From Lentisphaeria bacterium UBA1732 (GTDB lineage Bacteria > Verrucomicrobiota > Lentisphaeria > Victivallales > UBA1829): a DNA stretch of 64,000 nt. Of the stretch, positions 17,684-26,073 are shown piece by piece. Position 1 is the first letter of the stretch. Each line of letters starts with the position of its first letter. A program made the position numbers and the translations under genes. The notes beneath the pieces were generated by a model. The model ran no database searches, was not told the origin of the DNA, and saw only the letters and a program-made list of their open reading frames with translations. The stretch lies in assembly GCA_002315855.1 (NCBI GenBank), contig DCIG01000048.1, forward strand, positions 1 to 64,000, given 5' to 3'.

Positions 17684-19339
17684 TTACTTGTGTTCGAGGA
17701 TGATGGTTTCGGTCTTGGCATCGCAGACTTCGGCGGGGCCGAAGTACTGGATGGGGCCGGGATAAACGAAAGAAGTTTCGACCGCCCAAATGTCGCGCTT
17801 GGAGGCAAATTCCTTGAAGGGGGCATCATCAAGCTCGACGAGAGCTTTCTTGATGACGGGCTTGTCTTCGCCGTGGCGGTGTTCGACGTTCATCATGGCA
17901 GTCAGCGGAACAGCACCGGCAGTCCATTCGGAAGCGGGCTTGGAGAGGTTGCCGACATAGGACATGTAAGCGGTTGCGCCGGAACCGATAATGGCGGCGG
18001 CATTGTAACCGAGGCTGTAGCAATAGTCCGCATCGAAGTTGGAAGGAGCGGCGCAGCGGCCTTCGTAGCCGAAGAAGTGAGTCTGCGTACCGAACTTACC
18101 GACATACTTGCCTTCCGCTTTCATTTCTTTCAGGCGGTCGCCGACGAGCCGGGCAAGGAGTTTTTCGGTTTCAATCTGGGAAACCTGAACGTTGCCGTGG
18201 GGGTCGCGGTCCATGGAGAGCTGAAGCTGGATGGTGGCGGGGAACTGCTTGTAGACACCGGCACTGTCAGAAGAGAGCTTGCCGATGATGTATGCGATTT
18301 TGTCTTCCGGCTTGGCAATTGCGGCAAATTCATCCGCATTTGCGGCCAGGACGTCATTGAGTTCGCTGATGAGGACCTTGATTTCGGGGATAAATTCGAT
18401 CAGGCCTTCCGGAATGAGGACAACGCCGAAGTTTTCCTTGTTTTCCGCACGCCTGGCAACGATTTGAGCGAGATTGTCAACGATACCGGCGAGAGTCTGC
18501 TTTTTGGCGGCGACTTCTTCGGAGATAATGGCGGCGTTGACATGGGTCTTCAGAGCGCATTCGAGGGTGATGTGAGAGGCAGAACGTCCCATGAGCTTGA
18601 TGAAGTGCCAGTATTTCTTGGCAGAATTGGCATCGCGGGAGATGTTGCCGATGAGTTCGCTGTAAACTTTGCTGGCGGTATCGAAACCGAAAGAAGTTTC
18701 GATGAATTTATTCTTGAGGTCGCCGTCGATGGTTTTCGGGCATCCGATTACTTGAACGGGGACGTTTTTGGCCTTGTAGTATTCCGCAAGCAGGCAGGCA
18801 TTGGTATTGGAATCGTCGCCGCCGATGATGACGAGAGCAGAGATACCGAGTTTTTCGCAGTTGACAGCACCCTTGTCGAACTGTTCGATTTTTTCGAGTT
18901 TGGTACGACCGGAACCGATCATGTCAAATCCGCCGGTATTGCGGTATTCCGCCATGAAATCATCGGTGATTTCGACATAGTTATTGTCAACGAGACCGCT
19001 GGGACCGCCTTTGAAACCGAACATGCGGGATGCAGGATTGAGAGACTTAATGCCGTCATAGATACCCGCGATAACATTGTGTCCGCCGGGAGCCTGACCG
19101 CCGGAAAGAATCACGGCGACATTCACGGGCTTGCCGGAAGGCTGTCCGCCAGCAGTGAACTTCAGGTCGGGCATATTGCTGGTGGTCGGGAAAAGAGCGG
19201 CAATCTTGTCGGCATCTGCGAAAGCGGCAAGCGGAGCGCCTTTGGAGACCTGAACAGCTGCGCCATTGGCAAGCGCGGGGGGAAGTTTGGGAGCATATTC
19301 TTTGCGAACCTTCTGCAAAGCGGAAATCATTTTGGACAT
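17684..19339 (-). CDS. pfp: diphosphate--fructose-6-phosphate 1-phosphotransferase (PPi-PFK)
   Basis: The 551-aa protein is of the long PFP type. GGDDS at residues 173-177 has Asp in place of the Gly of ATP-dependent enzymes, and PKTID (201-205) has the Lys and Thr typical of PPi use. Other PFK motifs are ILSGGQAPGGHN, MGRSASH and GYEGRCAAPSNFDADY. It catalyses the reversible phosphorylation of fructose 6-phosphate with pyrophosphate, saving ATP in glycolysis and allowing gluconeogenic flux. It has its own promoter (19439-19467) and leads into gatCA. Confidence 0.93.
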   Translation of the reverse strand: MSKMISALQKVRKEYAPKLPPALANGAAVQVSKGAPLAAFADADKIAALFPTTSNMPDLKFTAGGQPSGKPVNVAVILSGGQAPGGHNVIAGIYDGIKSLNPASRMFGFKGGPSGLVDNNYVEITDDFMAEYRNTGGFDMIGSGRTKLEKIEQFDKGAVNCEKLGISALVIIGGDDSNTNACLLAEYYKAKNVPVQVIGCPKTIDGDLKNKFIETSFGFDTASKVYSELIGNISRDANSAKKYWHFIKLMGRSASHITLECALKTHVNAAIISEEVAAKKQTLAGIVDNLAQIVARRAENKENFGVVLIPEGLIEFIPEIKVLISELNDVLAANADEFAAIAKPEDKIAYIIGKLSSDSAGVYKQFPATIQLQLSMDRDPHGNVQVSQIETEKLLARLVGDRLKEMKAEGKYVGKFGTQTHFFGYEGRCAAPSNFDADYCYSLGYNAAAIIGSGATAYMSYVGNLSKPASEWTAGAVPLTAMMNVEHRHGEDKPVIKKALVELDDAPFKEFASKRDIWAVETSFVYPGPIQYFGPAEVCDAKTETIILEHK

Positions 19340-19400
19340 GGAGTGTTCTCCTGTTTTAAAAGAGTTGATTATGTGATATGGTAGAAAAACTCAAGATTCA

Positions 19401-19427
19401 GGATGCTTTTCATGGAAAAAGGCATCC
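19401..19427 (-). other. hairpin in the pfp leader
   Basis: GGATGC (19401-19406) pairs with GCATCC (19422-19427) around an A/T-rich loop, between the pfp promoter and start. It could stabilise the leader; there is no T-run for termination. Confidence 0.4.
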
Positions 19428-19438
19428 ACCGGATAAAT

Positions 19439-19467
19439 AATATAATACAGGAAACGACTTTTTTCAA
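19439..19467 (-). promoter_or_regulatory. promoter of the pfp-gatC-gatA unit
   Basis: On the minus strand: TTGAAA (19467-19462), a 17-bp spacer and TATATT (19444-19439). Confidence 0.75.
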
Positions 19468-19484
19468 GCGTATCCGAGGTGATA

Positions 19485-20702
19485 TTATTCCCACTTCACA
19501 TCGCCGGAAGAATCCATCACAATACCACTGCCGGCGGCAGAGGATTTTTCCTTCGCGGGAGCAGAAGATTTGCTTTTGGACGAGGCGGCAGCTTCCTTCG
19601 CGGAAGCACGTTTTGCGGGGGTACTGCTAAATTCGCAGGTGCGCCAGTCAATCTTGTCCATAGCCTCAAAGAAAACAAGCATATCATCGAAAGCGGCTTC
19701 GGCTTTCTTCACAGAATCATCACGCTTGTTCTCGCGGACAGCGGCTGTGGTATTCTTGTCTTTCTTACTGCCAGTCTGAGCATTGTTGATTGAGGTGGAA
19801 AGGGTTTTGAACAATAAATCATTCTCGGAAACGGAGACACCTATGCCCGTGCTGTTTCTGCCATTCGAGGGGAGACCGGTTTCCAAGCCCAAAGTACCGG
19901 AAGACAGGACGAGGCTGGAATTATCGTGAAAAATCGTGTTGAAAGCCGTCATGCAGGAAGATAGGCTGACGCTTTTCGATTCCTCCGGGCAATAGGCATG
20001 AAAAACGGGCTGAATTTTTCCGGCAAGCGATTTCATGCGAATCAAGATTTTTTCCTGATCGTTCACCCAGTTGCGATCATCGCGGAGGCGTTCAATCTGG
20101 CTGAAATTCATGCGGAAATTGAGGTATTCGCGCTTGAACTCCAAGTAAGGGAGGATGTGGGTATACTGAGGGGAAACCGAATACCTGCCGCTGCGCATAC
20201 GGAAGTCAAGTTCGCGCAATGCCTGAACATCGTTGGAAAGGAGACGGAAAATCATGCCGCTTCGCTCGGAGAAGTTCATGGAACCGCCGCCGGAAGTCAT
20301 ACTCAGCTTGTCGGAAAGAGCATTGTCGAGTTTGCTGTTTTTTGAGGGGGAAGAGGTGCGTGTCTCCTGCTGAAGCATGTTGAGACTGGACATGCGAAAC
20401 GCAGAACCGACCTGCCCGACATGGGCAACAGGCGCAATGTCCTGACCAAGATTCAGGGGATCAATCGCTTTCTGAAGAGCCGAAGCCTGAGCCTGCAAAT
20501 CCGTAAGAGCATCGTTGAACATTTTCCGCATATCCGAACCGGCAGAACTGTCGTGTGCAACTTCAAACATCGCCATCACATCCATGAGGCTGTTTTCAAA
20601 GCGGTCCAGCAAAGCAGTGTCGCCGGACGAATCGGCGGCGGAAGCCAAAGTGCCGACCATGCAACAAAGAACCACGGTGATAAGATGTTTCAGGTTTTTC
20701 AT
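19485..20702 (-). CDS. uncharacterised secreted protein, 405 aa
   Basis: A clear Sec signal peptide is present (MKNLKHLITVVLCCMVGTLASA, cleavage after ASA). The mature protein is mostly helical, with Glu/Arg/Leu-rich stretches around residues 160-235. The tail is low-complexity and Ala/Ser/Lys-rich (about 365-400). Only two or three cysteines are present in the mature part and no catalytic motif is seen. I do not recognise a family. It follows dCMP deaminase by 39 bp and may share its transcript. Confidence 0.7.
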   Translation of the reverse strand: MKNLKHLITVVLCCMVGTLASAADSSGDTALLDRFENSLMDVMAMFEVAHDSSAGSDMRKMFNDALTDLQAQASALQKAIDPLNLGQDIAPVAHVGQVGSAFRMSSLNMLQQETRTSSPSKNSKLDNALSDKLSMTSGGGSMNFSERSGMIFRLLSNDVQALRELDFRMRSGRYSVSPQYTHILPYLEFKREYLNFRMNFSQIERLRDDRNWVNDQEKILIRMKSLAGKIQPVFHAYCPEESKSVSLSSCMTAFNTIFHDNSSLVLSSGTLGLETGLPSNGRNSTGIGVSVSENDLLFKTLSTSINNAQTGSKKDKNTTAAVRENKRDDSVKKAEAAFDDMLVFFEAMDKIDWRTCEFSSTPAKRASAKEAAASSKSKSSAPAKEKSSAAGSGIVMDSSGDVKWE

Positions 20703-20741
20703 TGCTCGAACTCCTTACATTCAGCAATTTCACGAAGAAAA

Positions 20742-21215
20742 TCAGGAAGATTTGCGAGGCAAGGCACGCAGGATAACACCTGCTTCCCGCAAGATACGGC
20801 TGGAGGTGGAATCAATCGAATAATTTTCGTTGTAAACGACCTCCTTGATTCCTGAATTGATGATCATTTTCGCACAGAGCAGACAGGGGGAAAACGTGGT
20901 GTACATGGTGGCATCCTTGATGGAAATCCCATGATAGGCGGCCTGAACAATGGCGTTTTCCTCGCCGTGAGAACAAATGCACTCCTCCAGAGCAGTGCCG
21001 GAGGGGGCATTGGAGTTGCAACGGGGACAGCCGCCCTCATTGCAGTTTTTGATTCCCCGCGGAGTACCGTTGTAGCCGGTGGAAATGATGCGTTTGTCTT
21101 TGACAATCACGGCGGCGACATGGCGCCGGGTGCAGTTGCTGCGAAGAGCAACGACTTTGGCAATTTCCATGAAATATTCATCCCAGTTGGGGCGTTTGAC
21201 GGAAGAATCACTCAT
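20742..21215 (-). CDS. deoxycytidylate (dCMP) deaminase
   Basis: The 157-aa zinc deaminase has RPNWDEYFMEIA at the start, the catalytic HGEENAI and the zinc cysteines in SPCLLCAKMI. The Cys-rich insert GGCPRCNSNAPSGTALEECICSHGEEN is the second zinc site of dCMP deaminases of the ComEB/T4 type. It makes dUMP for thymidylate synthesis. It lies downstream of the aspartate kinase gene with a 54-bp gap. The gene could be called comEB or dcd by analogy, but I leave it unnamed. Confidence 0.9.
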   Translation of the reverse strand: MSDSSVKRPNWDEYFMEIAKVVALRSNCTRRHVAAVIVKDKRIISTGYNGTPRGIKNCNEGGCPRCNSNAPSGTALEECICSHGEENAIVQAAYHGISIKDATMYTTFSPCLLCAKMIINSGIKEVVYNENYSIDSTSSRILREAGVILRALPRKSS

Positions 21216-21269
21216 CGGGGAAACCTTTCTGTGTGCAGATGGTCAAATCAAAACAGGAGAGAAGCAAGC

Positions 21270-22673
21270 TCAAGCCTGCTGTTCCACAAATTCGTGGTGA
21301 AGCGCTTTCTGGACAGCCTCGAAGTTACTGCGCTCGACAACGAACTGGATATTGACCTGACGGAGTGTCTGGTCAATGGCAAGGACGTTGGCGCCGATGG
21401 ACGCGAGGGCATTTGCGGCACGGGAAAGGAAGCCCGGAATTTTCATATTGGAACCGATTACGGAGACAATGCCGACTTTTTCGAGGGTGATTTCGGCAGT
21501 GGGGAAATCACGCTGTATGCTTTCCACACAGTCATTCAGATATTTTTCTTTCTGAAGGACGAAGTGTGTAATGGTGTTGGCGTTGGTGGTCTTCGCGATG
21601 TAGTTGATGTCGTTGTCCGCGAGGTGCTTGGTGAGACGGTAGTCGTAGCCGGGTTCGCCGACCATTTCGGGATCGAAGACTTCGAGTGCGACCAAATCGT
21701 TTCGCCCGCAAATCATTTCGACGCGAGGATTCGGAGCGATGTAGCCGCGGCTGATGAGGGTACCGGGATGCTCCGGATCGAAGGCATTTTTCACGCGGAT
21801 GGGAATGCCTTTCATTTCCATTTCCTTGGCGGCCTTGGCATGAATGGCTTCCATGCCCATGTCGGAAAGCTGGTCGGCGATATCGAAGTTGGTGTGTCCG
21901 ATAATCTGAACTTTGTCCAGCCCGATCAGTTTCGGGTCGCCGGTGGAAAGATGAAATTCCTTGTGAATGATGCCTTCAGCGGCACCGGTCAGGACGGCGA
22001 TTTTGCTGAAGGTGATTTCGCTGTAGCCACGGTCGAAACGAAGCATGATGCCGGGGTCGAATTTCACGTAGCCGGTAACGATGGGGAGTTCTTCCTCGAA
22101 TTTGACATCGCGGAAGCCGTTCATAATGGCTTCGTCGAGGGTAAGAGACTCGGTGGAACGCCAGCCGGAAAGGTCAACGAAACGGGCATTTATGCCGTTT
22201 GCTTTCAGAATCACAGCGGAGTTGTACGCGCTGTGGACTTCGCCCACGGCGGCGAGAAATTCGCGGGTCATGGGGAGGTAGTCATCGGGACGGGAGAAAC
22301 CGAAAGAACGCATACTTTCCAAATTGGACAGGAAAGTATGGATGTCATTCAGCCGGCTGTTGATGAACGCATTTGCGGCATCGACATCAAGGCCGAGATT
22401 TTCGAAAGAATGGTTGTATTCCTGCATTTTCGCGCGAACAGATTCCAAGGCGATGGGCCAAAGATTGTCGCCCAGCATGAAATGACCGTACACACCGGGA
22501 GCACCGGTTTTCTTGTCTTCCAGCAAAAGGTTTGTGATTCCGGAATAGGCGGAAACCACGAAAACGCGGTTGTACATTTTATCGGGGGTGCGGCTGCCGA
22601 TGATGACATTCGACATGATTTCCCCGAAACGGGACATACTGGTCCCGCCGATTTTTTCGACAGTGTGGCTCAT
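21270..22673 (-). CDS. aspartate kinase (divergent type with C-terminal ACT domains)
   Basis: The 467-aa protein begins MSHTVEKIGGTSMS. This is an altered form of the KFGGTS motif, like the aspartokinases associated with ectoine clusters. Kinase-domain motifs follow: VVSAYSGIT, VGEVHSAYNSAVIL, TGAAEGII and DPEHPGTLIS. Two ACT modules follow from about residue 320 (VALEVFDPEM..., KVGIVSVIGSNMKIPGFLSRAANALASIGANV). It phosphorylates aspartate in the first step to Lys, Met and Thr. The ACT modules suggest feedback control. It lies 5 bp after homoserine dehydrogenase. No ectoine genes are present, so a general role is likely. Confidence 0.88.
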   Translation of the reverse strand: MSHTVEKIGGTSMSRFGEIMSNVIIGSRTPDKMYNRVFVVSAYSGITNLLLEDKKTGAPGVYGHFMLGDNLWPIALESVRAKMQEYNHSFENLGLDVDAANAFINSRLNDIHTFLSNLESMRSFGFSRPDDYLPMTREFLAAVGEVHSAYNSAVILKANGINARFVDLSGWRSTESLTLDEAIMNGFRDVKFEEELPIVTGYVKFDPGIMLRFDRGYSEITFSKIAVLTGAAEGIIHKEFHLSTGDPKLIGLDKVQIIGHTNFDIADQLSDMGMEAIHAKAAKEMEMKGIPIRVKNAFDPEHPGTLISRGYIAPNPRVEMICGRNDLVALEVFDPEMVGEPGYDYRLTKHLADNDINYIAKTTNANTITHFVLQKEKYLNDCVESIQRDFPTAEITLEKVGIVSVIGSNMKIPGFLSRAANALASIGANVLAIDQTLRQVNIQFVVERSNFEAVQKALHHEFVEQQA

Positions 22674-22678
22674 GATGT

Positions 22679-23974
22679 TCAGATTTCCTCCATGCGAAGA
22701 ACGCAGACTTTGCCATACATGGCATCAATGTGTTCAAGGTCATTCACGGCGGCCTGCATTTCGCTTTCGCGGGTCTCGTGAGTAACAGCGACAATGGTTA
22801 CGCGGCCGTCTTTGTCGGAATCATCCGGCTGAACGAGACGGGAAACACTAATTTTACGGTTGGACAGGATGCTTGCGACCTGAGCAAGCACTCCGGGACG
22901 GTCGTCCACAAGCATACGGAGATAGTAGCCGGTAACGATTTCATCCATGGAAACCATGCCGGAACTTTCCACGGACTTGCGATAGGCGGGGATGCGCTGC
23001 TGAATGCCCTGAGCCAGGTTCAGAGCGGCATCGGCAATATCCGAAACGACGGCACTTGCGGTAGCGGCACGGCCTGCACCACGTCCATAGAAGAGAGTAT
23101 CGCCGACGAAATCGCCATTAACCATGACACCATTGAAAACATCGCTGATTCCGGCAAGCGGAGCATGAGCAGGAATCAAGGTCGGATGGACGCGGACTTC
23201 GGTACGGAAATCGGCATTCTGCTTGATGATGCCGAGGAGCTTGATTTTGTAGCCGAGGTCTTCGGCGAAACGGATGTCCAGCAGAGACACGTCGCGAATG
23301 CCCTGGACGTAGATTTCATCGGTGGTGTGCCAGCCGCCATAGGCAAGCGAGGCAAGAATCACAGCTTTGTGCGCGGTGTCGAAACCATCGATATCCAAAG
23401 ACGGATTTGCTTCGGCATAGCCGAGACGCTGAGCGTCTTTCAGGACTTCTTCAAACCCAAGACCTTCGCGTTCCATACGGGTCAGGATATAGTTGCAAGT
23501 ACCGTTCAGGATGCCATAGATGCGGTTGATGCGGTTGCCGACAAAACCTTCGCGCAGAGCTTTTATAATGGGGATGCCGCCGCCAACGCTGGCTTCGTAG
23601 CAAATCGTACCGCCGCCGGCTTCTGCCGCAGCAAAGAGTTCGGGACCGTAATCGGCGAGGAGAGCTTTATTCGCCGTAACCACAGCTTTGCCCTGCTTGA
23701 GAGCAGACAGGATAAATTTGCGGGACACCGTCGTGCCGCCAATCAATTCAACAACGATGTCGCTTTTTGCGATGACAGATTCGGTTTCATCCGTTAAGAT
23801 GCCAGACGGGATGGAAACACCGCGATCCGACGTAGTGTCCAAATCGCCAATACCAGTCAATTCAATATCCACGCCGATACGACGTGAAATGACAACACGA
23901 TTTTTCAAAAGGCAATCGGCGACACCTGCGCCGACCGTACCGAAACCAAGAATACCGACTTTAATGTGTTTCAT
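22679..23974 (-). CDS. hom: homoserine dehydrogenase
   Basis: The 431-aa protein has the NAD(P)-binding GFGTVGAGV (residues 9-17), VELIGGTT and VVTANKALLA. The family signature around YGILNGTCNYILTRM is present, followed by AEANPSLDIDGFDTAHKAVILASLA. A C-terminal ACT domain (about 350-425) contains DRPGVLAQVASIL. It reduces aspartate semialdehyde to homoserine. It is the first gene of a two-gene unit with aspartate kinase, bringing both ends of the aspartate branch together. Confidence 0.95.
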   Translation of the reverse strand: MKHIKVGILGFGTVGAGVADCLLKNRVVISRRIGVDIELTGIGDLDTTSDRGVSIPSGILTDETESVIAKSDIVVELIGGTTVSRKFILSALKQGKAVVTANKALLADYGPELFAAAEAGGGTICYEASVGGGIPIIKALREGFVGNRINRIYGILNGTCNYILTRMEREGLGFEEVLKDAQRLGYAEANPSLDIDGFDTAHKAVILASLAYGGWHTTDEIYVQGIRDVSLLDIRFAEDLGYKIKLLGIIKQNADFRTEVRVHPTLIPAHAPLAGISDVFNGVMVNGDFVGDTLFYGRGAGRAATASAVVSDIADAALNLAQGIQQRIPAYRKSVESSGMVSMDEIVTGYYLRMLVDDRPGVLAQVASILSNRKISVSRLVQPDDSDKDGRVTIVAVTHETRESEMQAAVNDLEHIDAMYGKVCVLRMEEI

Positions 23975-24025
23975 TGGAAAACTCCGGGAACATTGTATGA
24001 GTAAAAGTTAAATGAAATTCTCAAT

Positions 24026-24031
24026 AATATA
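24026..24031 (-). promoter_or_regulatory. extended -10 box of the hom-aspartate kinase unit
   Basis: On the minus strand TATATT is preceded by TGG (extended -10). The -35 is weak (TTTCAT at a 16-bp spacing). The leader is about 45 nt. Confidence 0.45.
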
Positions 24032-24135
24032 CCATGTTCTGTCAAAAATGAAAGCAGATTCTGCAAATTTTCGCAAATTAATTACAAGACAAGGAGGGAA
24101 ATGCGTCAGTTTCAGGAGAAAAGCAAACTTTCAGC

Positions 24136-24164
24136 TTGCATTCTTCGAGCATGTACGCTATATT
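24136..24164 (+). promoter_or_regulatory. promoter of the AAA/nuclease-like gene
   Basis: TTGCAT (24136-24141), a 17-bp spacer and TATATT (24159-24164). The leader is about 31 nt, with AGGTG just before the start. Confidence 0.7.
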
Positions 24165-24201
24165 AATGAAAAAGGAAGAATCCGCACAGAAAAGGTGATG
24201 T

Positions 24202-25797
24202 ATGAAACGTTTCAACACAACGGGGACATGCTTTCCCAACAAACATTATATGGTTGACCTGACAGAACGCTGCGGGGAAATCAAAAAGATGGTTGACAAC
24301 GGGGATTATTTCTGCATCAATCATGGACGGCAATACGGGAAAACAACAACGCTGAATGCACTCAAAAAATATTTGAGTCCAGAATATGCAGTATTTTCGA
24401 TTTCGTTTGAATCCATTGAAAGCGAATTTTTCTCGACTGACACAAAACTGGGGCAAAAATTTATCTCGATCCTGCATGAAAAAGCAGTTGACGGGCTTGT
24501 TACGAATCTTTCCGCAAAAACCATTGATTTTTTTCATAAAACGGTGGAAGACGGAAACAGCGGTCAAGTTGAATTAAAGTCAAAAATCAAAGAGATCTGC
24601 AGAAGAAATGAAAAGCCCATTGTCATTATCATCGATGAAGTAGATCAAGCCAGCAACTATGAGAGTTTTCTGAAGTTTTTAGGGATTCTGCGAGCCATGT
24701 ACCTGGACAGAGAAGAGAACCCGACATTTCAGTCGGTGATTCTGGCGGGAGTCTACAACATCAAGAATCTCAAGCTGAAAATACGGACGGAAGGGGATCA
24801 TCAATACAACAGTCCGTGGAATATTGCGTCCGATTTCAAAATCAACATGGCACTGACGGCTTCTGGAATTGCCGGAATGCTGCAGGATTATGAAACTGAG
24901 CATCATACGGGAATGAACATCAACGAAACAGCACAAATGCTTGCAGAAGATACAAACGGTTATCCATTTCTGGTATCAAGACTGTGCAAAATTATGGATG
25001 AAGATTTGATTACCACCGGGAAGTTTGCCAGTCTTTCGGAATGCTGGACCAAAAGAGGATTTCTGACGGCAGAAAACATGCTGCTGAAAGAAGAAAACTC
25101 GCTTTGGAGCGATTTGTCGAAAAAGATTTCGGATTTTCCCGATTTGGCACTGCTTCTGCGCAGGATACTCTTCAACGGGGAAAGCATTGCACTCAACCGA
25201 AGCGACCGGGCTCAAAATCTGGCACTGATGTTTGACTACCTCAAAGACAACGGGAATTACATTGTGGTATCAAACCGAATCTTTGAAACCTATCTGTACG
25301 ATGCTTTTCTGTATCAAGACAATATGCAGAAGCGAGAATATTCAAGTCCGGTCAGTCAGAACGACAATATCTTTGTCCAAAACGGACGTTTGAACATGGA
25401 TTTCCTGCTGGAGCAATTCATCAAGCACTACAATGAAATTTTCCCGTCTGAAAAAAAGCATCCGAAATGGGTGGAAGAAGATGCAAGGAAATGTTTCCTG
25501 ATGTATCTCCGGCCAATCATCAACGGATCGGGACATTATTACATTGAGGCAAGAACCAGAAACAACCGTCAAATGGATGTCGTGGTCAACTACAACAATG
25601 AAGAATTCATCATCGAACTGAAAATCTGGAGAGGCCAGATTTACAACGACAACGGCATCGAACAACTCTGCAACTATCTGGAATCCATGCACGCGAACAA
25701 GGGTTATCTCGTGTCTTTCAACTTCAATCAAAAGAAAGAAACGGGACTCAAGACAACTCAATACGGAGACAAAACCATCGTTGAGGCTGACCTGTAA
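24202..25797 (+). CDS. AAA-like ATPase with C-terminal PD-(D/E)XK nuclease-like region
   Basis: In the 531-aa protein, the N-terminal ~280 residues match the AAA-ATPase_like group. They contain FCINHGRQYGKTTTLNAL (P-loop G-R-x-x-G-K-T, residues 39-56) and Walker B PIVIIIDEVDQA. The C-terminal ~150 residues hold a PD-(D/E)XK-like pattern: Glu in GHYYIEARTR, Asp in RQMDVVV and FIIELKIW, giving E...D...ExK. Such proteins occur in many copies in gut Bacteroidota and other anaerobes, and their role is unknown. The gene stands alone, opposite to its neighbours, and looks more A/T-rich than them, which fits acquisition by transfer (inference). Confidence 0.85.
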   Translation: MKRFNTTGTCFPNKHYMVDLTERCGEIKKMVDNGDYFCINHGRQYGKTTTLNALKKYLSPEYAVFSISFESIESEFFSTDTKLGQKFISILHEKAVDGLVTNLSAKTIDFFHKTVEDGNSGQVELKSKIKEICRRNEKPIVIIIDEVDQASNYESFLKFLGILRAMYLDREENPTFQSVILAGVYNIKNLKLKIRTEGDHQYNSPWNIASDFKINMALTASGIAGMLQDYETEHHTGMNINETAQMLAEDTNGYPFLVSRLCKIMDEDLITTGKFASLSECWTKRGFLTAENMLLKEENSLWSDLSKKISDFPDLALLLRRILFNGESIALNRSDRAQNLALMFDYLKDNGNYIVVSNRIFETYLYDAFLYQDNMQKREYSSPVSQNDNIFVQNGRLNMDFLLEQFIKHYNEIFPSEKKHPKWVEEDARKCFLMYLRPIINGSGHYYIEARTRNNRQMDVVVNYNNEEFIIELKIWRGQIYNDNGIEQLCNYLESMHANKGYLVSFNFNQKKETGLKTTQYGDKTIVEADL

Positions 25798-26000
25798 AAC
25801 AAGGAAGCAACTGAAAGAATTTCAAACGTCACTGGAGAAAAGTTTTGGAATCAGGAGTTTGCCTGAGAAAAACAGAATCATCCATTCATCAATCAGCGAT
25901 GGAACGATTCAGCAGAAAACCAGTCAGCCCAATATTCAAAACACCTTGTTCATCATACCATGATTTCCCGATGTCATTGCGTACAATGGTTTTCGGGAAT

Positions 26001-26030
26001 GAATCACCAGTCAGCGAAAGCTGATGATTC
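26001..26030. terminator. possible convergent stem-loop between the AAA gene and lepB
   Basis: GAATC...GTCAGC pairs with GCTGAT-GATTC around a GAAA tetraloop, with a 4-nt bulge. There is no strong T-run on either side. It is the only structured DNA in the 276-bp gap 25798-26073. Confidence 0.35.
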
Positions 26031-26073
26031 ATATTTCCGCCGAAAGAGAGGGAGCGCATCTTACGGCAGATTT

